Part shown: positions 7,423 to 15,398 of the stretch, piece after piece
Layout of the letters: each line of letters opens with the position of its first letter
Numbering within the stretch: the first letter of the stretch is position 1
Origin: Victivallales bacterium
Lineage (GTDB): Bacteria > Verrucomicrobiota > Lentisphaeria > Victivallales > Victivallaceae
Length of the DNA stretch: 36,903 nt
NCBI GenBank assembly: GCA_031261965.1
Contig: JAISIP010000090.1
Span: 1-36,903 of the forward strand
Reading direction: 5' to 3'
The notes under the pieces: generated by a model
Told to the model about the DNA's origin: nothing
What the model saw: the letters and a program-made list of their open reading frames with translations, nothing else
Database searches by the model: none
Made by a program: the position numbers and the translations under genes

Positions 7423-8835
7423 TTACAGATCGCCGACGTAACGGAACACCAGAATGCTGCCCGGATTTTTCATCACAGTAGTCGGGACAAGCGCGTCGTC
7501 GCGACCGCTGCCGCCATTGTCGGTGATCACAAAGAGCCGACGCCCCTCAGGGTCGATCGCCAAACTGCGATAACGGTTTTCGGAACGGAAGAACCGACCG
7601 ACATCGCCCTGCAACTGCTTGCCGCTTTGTCCGAGCTTGGCGACATAGACCGAGCCGTTCTTAAGCGAGGTCATCATCAGCGAATTGCGCCAAAACGGAA
7701 CTACGCCTTTTTCGGGATAATACAGTACGCTTGATGCGCCGACCGTCGGCCAGCAGACATAGTCAAGACCGTCTCCGGCATTGCGGGCATCGCTGAAGTT
7801 GAACCCCATCGGAACCGTGTAAAACGTCTTGAGCGGCTCTTTGAAGTTCGGCGCGTTCCAGGACGTTTCCTTTTGCTGCGGGACTCCGGCGGGAATCACG
7901 TTGGCATCCCACTTGAGATTTTTGCAGTCCGCCGCCGCCGAATAGTTGGCATAAACATAGCCGTGATCGTCGCGGAATCCGGCGACGTGCGGCCAGCCGT
8001 AGTTGCCGCCGCTCTCAAGCAAGTTGAGTTCGTCGTCCGACGACGGACCCTGCTCGCTGGAATACAAAAGCCCGGTCGGACCGAACGCCAACCCCTGCGG
8101 ATTGCGATGCCCGTAGGTAAACACATGGCTACGCACGCCGCTCAACACCGGGTTGTCGGCAGGAATCGAACCATCGGGGTTAAGCCGCAACACTTTGCCG
8201 ACATAGGCGGTCCAATCTTTTTTCGCCACTTCGACCGTAGTTGGCAGCCGCTGCGCTTCGATCGGCAAACAGGCGTTCAGGAACTGGTTGTGACCCATCT
8301 CGCCCTTGGAGAGATAGAGTTTTTTGTCCGGCCCGAAGATAAGTCTGCCACCATTGTGGTCACTGCCGGCGGGAATGCCGTCGATAATGATCTGAGGATC
8401 GCCCATGGTCTGGGTTTTGAGGTTATAGGTGTAACGGGCGATGCGTGCAAGCCGTTGACCGTTGACGCGATGAGTGTAAAACACATAAATATAGTCGTCA
8501 CCGCCCTTGAGCATATCCGGGGAAAGTGCGAAACCGAGGACTCCCTCATGCGGGGTTTTGGGATCGGGGTACGCTTCGTCGATAGTTCCGACCAGCTTCT
8601 TTTCGCCGGTTTCGGGGTTGATGCGGGTAATACGTTTGCCGGAACGCTCCGACACCCACAAATAGTCGTCCGGTCCCCAGACGATGTTCCACGGATTTTC
8701 CAGATCTGTGGTCAGAACGTAGCCCTGGAACGGATTCAGAGCAAGTTTCTCAAACTTGCAATCCTTCGAGCCAATACACCCCGCCAGGCAGAGTGCGACC
8801 AAAAGACCGCCTACGATTGATGTTCTTTTTAACAT
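7423..8835 (-). CDS. PQQ-dependent sugar dehydrogenase-like lipoprotein (glucose/sorbosone dehydrogenase family)
   Basis: A 470-residue secreted beta-propeller of the soluble aldose sugar dehydrogenase (YliI/GSDH) family, which oxidises sugars with PQQ. The N-terminus is a lipoprotein signal: a basic start, a hydrophobic stretch and a lipobox LAGC with the acylated cysteine at about residue 20. Family motifs are SDHNGGRLIFGPDKKLYLSKG, YGHRNPQGLAFG and SEQGPSSDDELNLL, with WPHVAGF further on. The frame is open 52 codons upstream, but the ATG at 8835 is chosen because AAGGAG lies 9 bp before it and the signal peptide starts there. No PQQ synthesis genes are in the window; homologues without PQQ dependence are known, so the cofactor is an inference. 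It is a single-gene unit with a terminator at 7344-7381. Confidence 0.82.
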   Translation of the reverse strand: MLKRTSIVGGLLVALCLAGCIGSKDCKFEKLALNPFQGYVLTTDLENPWNIVWGPDDYLWVSERSGKRITRINPETGEKKLVGTIDEAYPDPKTPHEGVLGFALSPDMLKGGDDYIYVFYTHRVNGQRLARIARYTYNLKTQTMGDPQIIIDGIPAGSDHNGGRLIFGPDKKLYLSKGEMGHNQFLNACLPIEAQRLPTTVEVAKKDWTAYVGKVLRLNPDGSIPADNPVLSGVRSHVFTYGHRNPQGLAFGPTGLLYSSEQGPSSDDELNLLESGGNYGWPHVAGFRDDHGYVYANYSAAADCKNLKWDANVIPAGVPQQKETSWNAPNFKEPLKTFYTVPMGFNFSDARNAGDGLDYVCWPTVGASSVLYYPEKGVVPFWRNSLMMTSLKNGSVYVAKLGQSGKQLQGDVGRFFRSENRYRSLAIDPEGRRLFVITDNGGSGRDDALVPTTVMKNPGSILVFRYVGDL

Positions 8836-9227
8836 AATGCATTTCTCCTTCTTTCGATTAGTCCGCATGTAAAAGCGGAACAATACACAGGAATCTCTAA
8901 AAATCATCACCTTGAAAATTACGTATCGCGCAACAACAAAAGCGTAAATTTGTAAACATTTGGCTATTATTGGCTTAACCAATTTGCACACAAAAGCACA
9001 CTTCTAAGAGTGCGTAACTGCGGTTTTTTAGGCAAGGTTATGAAATTTAGCGATCCCCCTCATCTTAATCGACTTCTTTATCCCTCTCTCAAAACTAATT
9101 TAACCCCCGGAAAAACGAAAGTCAAGTCTTTTGTCAATAAAAAAAGAAAAATTATTATCCTCTTGATTTAAGCAACTTAACCATGTATATTAGTCTTCGC
9201 TAATTTACAAAAAACGGAGCGTGATTT
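8836..9227. other. 392-bp divergent intergenic region
   Basis: This space separates the divergent sugar dehydrogenase and metal permease genes, so it should hold promoters for both. The permease-side promoter is listed separately. On the dehydrogenase side I see no clear -35/-10 pair. The stretch near 8889-8904 carries a short TTTTTAGAGAT-type motif (minus strand) that recurs elsewhere in the window. No gene is seen. Confidence 0.5.
9163..9191 (+). promoter_or_regulatory. Promoter for the metal permease gene
   Basis: TTGATT (9163-9168), a 17-bp spacer and TATATT (9186-9191), placed 36 bp before the start codon. No MerR-type elongated spacer or clear operator palindrome is visible. Confidence 0.6.
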
Positions 9228-10466
9228 ATGTTCGATATTGTTGAAAACTTTTTGTTTGAGTTTTGGAATATTTCCTGCCTGATGGCACCGTGGTTGCTGT
9301 TCGGCTTTTTAATCGGCGGAGTGATCGCGGTGTTCATTCCCGATGCGTTCATCAAAAAGCACCTCGGCGGCAAAGGTTTTGCAGGAATTATAAAAGCGTC
9401 GTTGATCGGAGTACCCCTGCCGCTATGTTCGTGCGGAGTAATTCCGGTGGCGGCGACGCTCAAACGGCAAGGCGCCGGCGGCGGAACTATCGCGTCGTTT
9501 ATCACCTCCACGCCGCAGATCGGGTTCTCCAGTTTTATCCCGGCATGGCAACTAATCGGCGCGCCGCTGGCGGTCATCAAGGCGGTATTCGCCTTTGTGA
9601 CCGGCACGCTGGTCGGAGTCCTGATCAATATCTTTTGCCCGGCAACGGTAATACCACGTGTGGAGTCACCTGACCGGGACGGGCAACCCGAAAATTCTCC
9701 CTATAGCAACAAGCTTGTCGCCATGTTAAAATACGCGTTCGGCACGCTAATGGGAGATGTAGGGGGTACTCTGATGTTCGGCTTGGCGATTTCTGCTCTG
9801 ATCGGGGCATTGTTGCCGGCGGATTTTGCCGCCAGATACGCCGCAAATACCATGTTAGTAGTTCCGGTTATGATTTTGGTCAGTTTACCGATGTATGTAT
9901 GCACCAATGCCGCCATACCGATTGCCGCGACATTGTTGATGAAGGGTTTCACGCCGGGAGCTGCTCTGGCGTTTCTGATCGCCGGGCCGTCATGCAGTGC
10001 GCCGATGATCGCCGCTTTTTGGAAATTGCTCGGTCGCCGCGCCGCATTCGTATATATCGCGCTGATGATGACCGCCACGCTGATGGTTTGCTGGGGTGTC
10101 GATTACTTCCATAGCGCGATTCCGGGGTTGAAAGAACATACTATGGCGCATCACGACTCCAGAAGCTGGGTCGAAATCACCTGCGCGATACTGATGTTTG
10201 TTATTTTGATTTATAACTTTATCGCTCCTTATTGTCGAAAATCGAAAGAAACATTGACCGCCGGGGACGGGCAAATCCTGCTTCAAGTCGATGATATGAC
10301 TTGCACTCACTGTTTGCAATCGGTCACAGGCACGGTCAACTCGTTGCATGGTGTCCGCTTGCTGAAAGCCGACATCGCCGGGCGAAAAATTCTTTTGGAA
10401 GCTCCGCAGGAGTCCCGCAGTGCGATCATCGAACTATTGCGAAAATCCGGGTTCAACGCGCATTAG
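9228..10466 (+). CDS. SO_0444-type heavy-metal permease with fused C-terminal HMA domain
   Basis: A 412-residue inner-membrane permease of the UPF0718/YraQ superfamily, SO_0444 Cu/Zn efflux type. Eight or so hydrophobic segments cover residues 10-330. Signature motifs are GVPLPLCSCGVIPVA, TSTPQIG, CTNAAIPIAA and AGPSCSAPMI; the cysteines in CSC, CTN and PSCS are likely metal or thiol sites in the membrane. Residues 349-412 form a heavy-metal-associated domain with MTCTHC (cysteines 359 and 362) as the metal-binding pair. The fusion suggests a metallochaperone domain that passes a soft metal ion to or from the channel. A GGAG ribosome site precedes the ATG. It is a single-gene unit with its own promoter and no adjacent metal regulator. 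Metal specificity cannot be read from the sequence. Confidence 0.85.
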   Translation: MFDIVENFLFEFWNISCLMAPWLLFGFLIGGVIAVFIPDAFIKKHLGGKGFAGIIKASLIGVPLPLCSCGVIPVAATLKRQGAGGGTIASFITSTPQIGFSSFIPAWQLIGAPLAVIKAVFAFVTGTLVGVLINIFCPATVIPRVESPDRDGQPENSPYSNKLVAMLKYAFGTLMGDVGGTLMFGLAISALIGALLPADFAARYAANTMLVVPVMILVSLPMYVCTNAAIPIAATLLMKGFTPGAALAFLIAGPSCSAPMIAAFWKLLGRRAAFVYIALMMTATLMVCWGVDYFHSAIPGLKEHTMAHHDSRSWVEITCAILMFVILIYNFIAPYCRKSKETLTAGDGQILLQVDDMTCTHCLQSVTGTVNSLHGVRLLKADIAGRKILLEAPQESRSAIIELLRKSGFNAH

Positions 10467-10501
10467 CTCACTATTTTGACCCATATAGCTTGCGGGTATC
10501 T

Positions 10502-11668
10502 CTATATAACTGCCCAGTCGGAGGGTTTGGTCGAGGTGATGGTCTTTAACGAAATGCCGTATGCGTTCTGAAATGCGGTACTGCTACCTCGTTTTTTACC
10601 CCATTTGATTTCATAAGGTTGAAGGCTTCCGCCTTGTTTAATTACCAGATCGACTTCCGCTCTGTCCTTGTTTCTCCAAAAATAGAGTTCCACAGGATTC
10701 AAAGAGAGCCAATTTCGTTTGGCAATTTCCGAAATCAGGTAGTTTTCAAAAAGACTGCCAATATCCGGGCGATTTTCATTGAGGTCAAAGGTATTCAAAA
10801 GTGCATTGCGAATGCCGGTATCCCAAAAGAAAATCTTCTTGCTCTTGACAATTTCCTTGCGGGGATTAGTACTGTATGCAGGAAGCCGGAAAATGACAAA
10901 TGTTTCTTCCAGTAAGTCCAAATATCGGTCAATTGTAACTCTCGACATGCCGAGTTGCTGCGATAACTCGTTGGTGGAAACTTCAGAACCGACCTGATGG
11001 GCAAGCAAGGTGAGCAGTCGCCGTAACAGATCCGGCGTCCTAACCAAACCGGCTTGCAGAATATCTTTCCAAAGGTAATCGCCGGAAAGTTCACGCAATA
11101 ATGCGATTTTATCATCAGAAGTCACCACCTCGGGATAACTGCCGAACACCATTGATTTCAATAGGAATACTCGAAACTGCAAAGCAAAATGCTCTTCGAT
11201 GACCGACAAAGTATATTCCTGGCGATACCAGTTTTCCGCTTGCAGCGATTCTGACATTGTCAGCGGGGGCAACTGGATTTTTCGATTGCGCCCGGTCAAA
11301 CTTTCCGATGCCTGAGAGAGCAAATTCAAACTGGAAGAGCCGAGCAAAACGAACTTTACCGGCAATTTTGAATCATACCATCCCTTAACAATCTGGGCAG
11401 TCTCCGGCAATCGCTGGGCTTCATCAATTACCAGCACTTCTGGAAAGTCCAATGATTTCATGCCGTCAATCGGAGGCAACACCGAAGCGGCTTTGAATCG
11501 GACAACATCGAAGGGAATATCAAAGTTCAATATTACTGTTTTTCGTTCTTTCAAAGCTTCGGAAACTAACGTTGTTTTACCAACTTGACGGGCGCCGATT
11601 ACAATAGCAATTTTCCCGCTTTCAACGATCCGCAAAAATTCCGGCAATGCTGTTCTGTCAATGATCAT
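10502..11668 (-). CDS. AAA-type ATPase with DUF4143 domain
   Basis: A 388-residue ATP-binding protein of the widespread AAA_14-DUF4143 family. The Walker A motif is GARQVGKT (25-32), Walker B is VLVIDEAQRLPE (about 79-90), and sensor-like LLGSSSLNLL follows. The middle carries a winged-helix-like stretch (TNELSQQLGMSRVTIDRYLDLLEETF), and the C-terminal DUF4143 part has YFWRNKDRAEVDLVI with YEIKWG, resembling the core of restriction-endonuclease-like folds. The biological role of this family is not established, and it is often scattered as accessory genes. It stands alone between the permease (convergent, 35-bp gap) and tRNA-Pro, with no obvious toxin-antitoxin partner. Confidence 0.88.
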   Translation of the reverse strand: MIIDRTALPEFLRIVESGKIAIVIGARQVGKTTLVSEALKERKTVILNFDIPFDVVRFKAASVLPPIDGMKSLDFPEVLVIDEAQRLPETAQIVKGWYDSKLPVKFVLLGSSSLNLLSQASESLTGRNRKIQLPPLTMSESLQAENWYRQEYTLSVIEEHFALQFRVFLLKSMVFGSYPEVVTSDDKIALLRELSGDYLWKDILQAGLVRTPDLLRRLLTLLAHQVGSEVSTNELSQQLGMSRVTIDRYLDLLEETFVIFRLPAYSTNPRKEIVKSKKIFFWDTGIRNALLNTFDLNENRPDIGSLFENYLISEIAKRNWLSLNPVELYFWRNKDRAEVDLVIKQGGSLQPYEIKWGKKRGSSTAFQNAYGISLKTITSTKPSDWAVI

Positions 11669-11763
11669 TTTCTCGATACTCCTATTTTTGCCACCTTACA
11701 TTGCAATATATACCATATTTTTGCAAAGTCAACTATACAAAAATTGGATATAAGGAATATTCC

Positions 11764-11799
11764 CAAAAAAAATCCGCCAAGCCTAAAAGGCTTGACGGA
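11764..11799 (-). terminator. Terminator after tRNA-Pro
   Basis: TCCGCCAAGCCT (11773-11784) pairs with AGGCTTGACGGA (11788-11799) with one mismatch and a 3-nt loop. On the minus strand it is followed by a run of U residues. It lies 16 bp downstream of the tRNA 3' end. Confidence 0.85.
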
Positions 11800-11814
11800 C
11801 AATAAATTAAAAAA

Positions 11815-11892
11815 TGGTCGGGGTGAGAGGATTTGAACCTCCGGCCTCTGCGTCCCGAACGCAGCGCTCTAGCCAGACTGAGCCACACCCCG
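11815..11892 (-). tRNA. tRNA-Pro (anticodon CGG)
   Basis: The minus strand folds as a standard cloverleaf of 78 nt including an encoded CCA end. Acceptor stem CGGGGTG pairs with CACCCCG. The anticodon stem is CTGCG/CGCAG with loop TTCGGGA, giving anticodon CGG, which reads CCG proline codons. The T arm is GGAGG-TTCAAAT-CCTCT, with one imperfect pair. A promoter and a terminator flank it. Confidence 0.95.
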
Positions 11893-11907
11893 TGCAATGT
11901 GTTCAAT

Positions 11908-11936
11908 AATATAAACCAGCAACAAACAAAATGCAA
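11908..11936 (-). promoter_or_regulatory. Promoter of tRNA-Pro
   Basis: On the minus strand TTGCAT (11936-11931), a 17-bp spacer and TATATT (11913-11908) end 15 bp before the tRNA. Confidence 0.65.
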
Positions 11937-11985
11937 GCAACAAAATAGCGATTTTTAGCCAAGTTTCCAGTTTTTAAAGGTAGCC

Positions 11986-12026
11986 TTGAACTCAAAAGCG
12001 AATCAAAACAGTTTTGCAATTAGCTC
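11986..12026. repeat. Solitary right end of a family B element
   Basis: About 41 bp match the right terminus of the 169-bp family B element: CTCAAAAGCGAATC, then AAAACAGTTTTGCAATTAGCTC. The left part of the element is absent. It lies 22 bp after the jag stop codon and before tRNA-Pro's promoter region. Confidence 0.65.
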
Positions 12027-12048
12027 TTCAGCTTGCTTTTATCGGGAT

Positions 12049-12651
12049 TCACGCCTCTTTTTTCAGAGAAATCACCACTTTTTTGTAGGCACCCTCGCCC
12101 AAAGACTCGGTGGTCAGCTCCGAATCTTCCTTGAGCGTCACATGAATAATGCGGCGATCGTGTGCATTCATCTCCGGCAACGTCACCGGCTCACCCCAAC
12201 GCTTCACCTCTTTGGCGGCATCAAGAGCCTGCAACTCCAGCTGTTCCTTGGTGCTTTCACGCTCTTCGCCGCGGGGACGGCGTTCGCGACGCTCCCGCGA
12301 CGGACGCTCGCGGCGTTCTTCGGATCTTCCGGCGCGATCATCGTCATCGCCGTCGAAATCAGGACGCGTTCCCCGTTCGCCCCGGGCATAGCCATCGATG
12401 TCCAGCATGACGTGCGGAAAATCTTTGTCGTCTTTAAACATGATTCTATTTAGCAAAAGTTGCAAACTTTCAAGCGTCTGCCCTTTGCGTCCGATAATCC
12501 GCCCCGCGTCTTCCGAATTGATTTTTACGCCGATACGGGTGCCTTTTTCTTCGACTCTGAGATCTGCCGACAACCCGAGGTAATCAAACATGGTATTGAG
12601 GGTGGTGACAATCCGTTTCTCGCGTTCTTCGAATTTAACGTTTTCCGACAT
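12049..12651 (-). CDS. jag: KH/R3H RNA-binding protein (Jag/KhpB family)
   Basis: A 200-residue RNA-binding protein that usually sits next to yidC. The KH domain is at about 30-90, with the GRIIGRKGQTLESLQ loop (GRKG at 54-57). The C-terminal R3H domain has HDRRIIHVTL (R166/R167 and H170 of the R-x3-H motif). The N-terminal Jag-N domain found in Firmicutes homologues is absent. Between the KH and R3H parts, residues about 91-133 are a charged linker very rich in Arg and Glu (RSEERRERPSRERRERR type), probably disordered and able to contact RNA. It lies 30 bp after yidC as the last gene of the rpmH-rnpA-yidD-yidC-jag cluster. Homologues (KhpB) act with KhpA in RNA binding and cell-envelope control; that role here is inferred. 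Confidence 0.9.
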   Translation of the reverse strand: MSENVKFEEREKRIVTTLNTMFDYLGLSADLRVEEKGTRIGVKINSEDAGRIIGRKGQTLESLQLLLNRIMFKDDKDFPHVMLDIDGYARGERGTRPDFDGDDDDRAGRSEERRERPSRERRERRPRGEERESTKEQLELQALDAAKEVKRWGEPVTLPEMNAHDRRIIHVTLKEDSELTTESLGEGAYKKVVISLKKEA

Positions 12652-12681
12652 GGTTTATTTCCTTTTTTTAAGGCTGCTTGG

Positions 12682-14322
12682 CTACTTGCCGGATACTCCA
12701 GCCGGCTTCGCCGCATGATCGTTATAATGACGCCTTTGCAGACGCATCTGAATTATACTAAAGAAGTTACTGACACTCCAGTAGAGTGTCAAACCCGATG
12801 GCAAATCATATAAGAACAAAAGCATGATCACAGGCATCATCAGCATCATTTTCTTTTGCATCGGATCGGCCGACATCGGAGTCATATGCTGCTGTACAAC
12901 CATCAAGCCGGTCATAATCAACACCAACGGGTTGATCGGCAAATCGAAGAAATAGAGCGGAATTGTCGCAACCGTATCGGCAGCCGCAAGATCGCTTGCC
13001 CAGAGGAACGGGACTTGACGAAGTTCCACCGCGCCGTCCAGCGTTGCGTACAACGCGAAAAATACCGGGATTTGCAACAAAATCGGCAGACAGCCGCCGA
13101 GCGGGTTGGCTCCTTCCGCCCGTTGCAATTCCTGCATTTTGGTGTACTGAAGCTGGGTGTTGTCTTTATACTTTTCGCGAATCTCTTTCATCTTGGGCTG
13201 GAGAGCTTGCATTTTGCGCATCGACGCATTAGCCTTTGCAGTAACCGGGTAGAAGAGAGTTCGCACCATCAGCGTTAAAATAATAATCGCCACTCCGTAA
13301 GAGCCGATCACCCCGTGCAAGGCGACCAACACCCAAAGCAACAGCCGAGCGAGATAATCCAACGGACCCCACGCCAAATGCATCACCCGTGCGGTTGATC
13401 CGTCGAAATTCTTGAGCAGTGAAATGACTTTCGGACCGTAATAAGCGCGAAAATTGAAACTCCTGGTCTCGTTCGGCGACAGCGTGAAGTTCGGATACTG
13501 CGCTCCGACCTCGGCGATGACGTGCTGTTCTTTTAGTCCGCAATACCAAAAACGGTTCTGATAGAGGACAAACGGCTGCTCCGCCGTTAAAATCGCGCTG
13601 AAATACTTGTTGCCGACTCCTGCCCACGCAACCTTGGGCGACGGAGCGAGAAAAAAGTCCTCATTTTCCGCCTTGTCCCCCGCCTTGATGTCGATATATT
13701 TGCCGTTGTCGGTCAGAAGATCCATGCGGTGAGAGGGAATCCGCACCGCGTCACCGGAATACATCGCCCACGGCGCCAAATCCCCGCCGTTTACCGTCAA
13801 CGCCGGGAAAAGCAACCCTTTTTTACCCGAATTCTGAAGCGCAACTTGGCAATGCACCTGATAATCTCCGGCAAGTTGCCAGATTTGTGTCAGTCGAAAC
13901 TCTTCCCCGTTGGCAGTACGCAAAAGGCGACTTAAGGTGTAACTCCGGGTCGATTGGTCTACTTTGTCGGTTTCAATTTTCAGCACCTCCCACTTTGAGG
14001 TGCGGTCAAATACCGAAAACGCTCCAATCCCGGTCAAATCAGGATAAAGATCGATCGGGTGCTGCCCGGTGGCATCGAGGTATTTGGGGAAACTAATCCG
14101 GCTGATTTTGCCGGATTCGGGTTGAAACGTCAAACTCATTTCGCCGTTTTGCAAAACCCGGAACGGCTCTGCCGGCGGATTCTCCGCCGTCCAAACCGCG
14201 ATCGACACATCTTTTTCGCGATCGGGCGGAATCAGCCCGAAAGAGCGGGCAAGCGGACGACCGGTGATCAAAATCACCGCGCATATTACGATAAAAGTTA
14301 TCGTATCTTTATTTAATTTCAC
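12682..14322 (-). CDS. yidC: Membrane protein insertase YidC
   Basis: Inserts and folds inner-membrane proteins with or without SecYEG. The protein has an N-terminal membrane anchor (about 7-23), a large periplasmic beta domain (about 40-310), and the conserved five-segment insertase core (about 325-535) with HGVIGSYGVAIIILTLMVRTLFYP, a cytosolic hairpin (MRKMQALQPKMKEIREKYKD) and GGCLPILLQIPVFFALY. The final segment is LPSGLTLYWSVSNFFSIIQ. The frame is open 15 codons further, to a GTG at 14367. I prefer the GTG at 14322, which gives KLNKDTITF right before the anchor and has an AGG 9 bp upstream; both starts are GTG, so this is uncertain. About 546 residues is normal for a Gram-negative YidC. 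It lies 100 bp after yidD in the same cluster. Confidence 0.92.
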   Translation of the reverse strand: MKLNKDTITFIVICAVILITGRPLARSFGLIPPDREKDVSIAVWTAENPPAEPFRVLQNGEMSLTFQPESGKISRISFPKYLDATGQHPIDLYPDLTGIGAFSVFDRTSKWEVLKIETDKVDQSTRSYTLSRLLRTANGEEFRLTQIWQLAGDYQVHCQVALQNSGKKGLLFPALTVNGGDLAPWAMYSGDAVRIPSHRMDLLTDNGKYIDIKAGDKAENEDFFLAPSPKVAWAGVGNKYFSAILTAEQPFVLYQNRFWYCGLKEQHVIAEVGAQYPNFTLSPNETRSFNFRAYYGPKVISLLKNFDGSTARVMHLAWGPLDYLARLLLWVLVALHGVIGSYGVAIIILTLMVRTLFYPVTAKANASMRKMQALQPKMKEIREKYKDNTQLQYTKMQELQRAEGANPLGGCLPILLQIPVFFALYATLDGAVELRQVPFLWASDLAAADTVATIPLYFFDLPINPLVLIMTGLMVVQQHMTPMSADPMQKKMMLMMPVIMLLFLYDLPSGLTLYWSVSNFFSIIQMRLQRRHYNDHAAKPAGVSGK

Positions 14323-14421
14323 TGCTGTAAACCTGCCTATAAGAGTATAAAACAATAAACCTGCCACTCAACTGCGATTGCCCGATTTCAGTCTGCCTCA
14401 AAGAACTATACCGAGGAGTCT

Positions 14422-14652
14422 TTAACGAGCCGCCGGGGGCTTCAAACGGGGCGGAGGAACAGGGTCATAACCGCCACGACAATAAGGGTGACACCGCAAC
14501 AACCGCCAAATCGCCAAAGCACTCCCCCGCCAAAAGCCGTGAATTTGCAACGCTTCAACAGCGTAGTGCGAACAACTGGGCTCAAATCGGCAGCAATTCG
14601 GCAGCAACGGGGCAATCACCCATTGATAAATTTTAATTGATCCAATCAACAC
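14422..14652 (-). CDS. yidD: Membrane protein insertion efficiency factor YidD
   Basis: A 76-residue YidD family protein, a small membrane-associated helper of YidC. Core motifs are GSIKIYQWVIAPLLPNCCRF, the cysteine-bearing EPSCSHYAVEAL and RCHPYCRGGYDPVP. The GTG start at 14652 overlaps the end of rnpA (the bases shared include the rnpA TGA), the usual coupling of these two genes. The frame stays open a further 79 codons, but those would lie entirely inside rnpA in another frame and have no YidD similarity, so they are excluded. Normal YidD length is about 70-90 residues. Confidence 0.9.
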   Translation of the reverse strand: MLIGSIKIYQWVIAPLLPNCCRFEPSCSHYAVEALQIHGFWRGSALAIWRLLRCHPYCRGGYDPVPPPRLKPPAAR

Positions 14653-15032
14653 TCGGGCGGAAAGTCCGCAATTACCTGCGGCAACAACCCCGCTTTTTGC
14701 AACAGTCGCGCCAACTCCCGAGTCACTTCTTGACGCATCGCATTCTCCATCTGGCGACGCGGAATCAGCAACAAATGACACGTTTGAGTCTGCCCCTTGA
14801 GCAGGCGGAAACTTTCCCATAAAAGACGACGCGCCCGGTTGCGTTTTACCGCAAGAAGACTGTACTTTTTCCCGCATATCACCCCGCAACGCAACCGATC
14901 GTCGGGTGCCGGAGAGTATACGAGCAACATATTCGCCCCGACCAACTTGACTCCGTTTTGCCGAATTTGATCAAATTCGGACTTGAATCGAATCTTATCG
15001 GTTTTGCCAAGCGTTCGTTTTACCATTACCAT
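14646..15032 (-). CDS. rnpA: Ribonuclease P protein component
   Basis: Protein subunit of RNase P, which trims tRNA 5' leaders. The 128-residue product has the central cleft segments GVICGKKYSLLAVKRNRARRLLWESFR with the RNR signature (65-67), preceded by an FKSEFDQIRQNG helix. Basic residues abound. Two starts are possible, at 15032 (MVMVKR) and 15026 (MVKR); neither has a strong ribosome site. It lies 45 bp after rpmH and overlaps yidD by 7 bp. Confidence 0.92.
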   Translation of the reverse strand: MVMVKRTLGKTDKIRFKSEFDQIRQNGVKLVGANMLLVYSPAPDDRLRCGVICGKKYSLLAVKRNRARRLLWESFRLLKGQTQTCHLLLIPRRQMENAMRQEVTRELARLLQKAGLLPQVIADFPPEC

Positions 15033-15077
15033 TCCGACCTAATCCGGCAGGTCACTCCCCGCCGAACGGAGCATAAA

Positions 15078-15212
15078 TCAGGCGGTCAAACGGGCGCGGC
15101 CTTTTTGGCGACGGCGCTTGATGACCAACCGACCGGCTTTGGTCGCCATACGGGCAAAAAATCCGATCCGACGCTTACGGCGACGGTTCGACGGCTGAAA
15201 CGTTCTTTTCAT
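15078..15212 (-). CDS. rpmH: 50S ribosomal protein L34
   Basis: A 44-residue, highly basic protein read from the ATG at 15212 to a TGA at 15078. It begins [20 protein letters not shown] and continues [20 protein letters not shown], the invariant L34 pattern. A GGAAAAGAAA stretch stands before the start. It heads the rpmH-rnpA-yidD-yidC-jag cluster, with a strong promoter 60 bp upstream. dnaA, often divergent from rpmH near origins, is not here. Confidence 0.97.
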   Translation of the reverse strand: MKRTFQPSNRRRKRRIGFFARMATKAGRLVIKRRRQKGRARLTA

Positions 15213-15271
15213 TTTCTTTTCCTTCTATGCTGAAATTGATGCTTTTTGCAATAACAAAATACAAGAAACAT

Positions 15272-15300
15272 AAAATACATTCACTTCTACTTTTAGTCAA
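15272..15300 (-). promoter_or_regulatory. Strong promoter of the rpmH-rnpA-yidD-yidC-jag cluster
   Basis: On the minus strand TTGACT (15300-15295), a 17-bp spacer and TATTTT (15277-15272). The -35 is one base from consensus. It ends 59 bp before the rpmH start and no other promoter of this quality is seen inside the cluster. Confidence 0.75.
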
Positions 15301-15341
15301 GTTGCAAACTCCTTAAACGGCAAAAATTCCGCTATTTTCGC

Positions 15342-15379
15342 AAAAAAACGGGCAAAAACGACCGATTCGCTTTTGCCCG
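15342..15379 (-). terminator. Terminator of the SH3-domain gene
   Basis: CGGGCAAAA (15349-15357) pairs exactly with TTTTGCCCG (15371-15379). On the minus strand the stem is followed by seven U residues. It lies 20 bp after the stop codon. Confidence 0.85.
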
Positions 15380-15398
15380 ACACTACAAAAAATCGGGA

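Noticed and set aside
7873-8820. 315-codon plus-strand frame inside the sugar dehydrogenase gene
   Set aside because: Antisense shadow; the minus-strand gene has a signal peptide, ribosome site and beta-propeller motifs.
12241-12330. Apparent simple repeat within jag
   Set aside because: The DNA is biased because it codes for alternating Arg and Glu; the units are not exact tandem repeats.
14652-14889. Long N-terminal extension of YidD
   Set aside because: The 79 extra codons lie entirely within rnpA in another frame and bear no relation to YidD.
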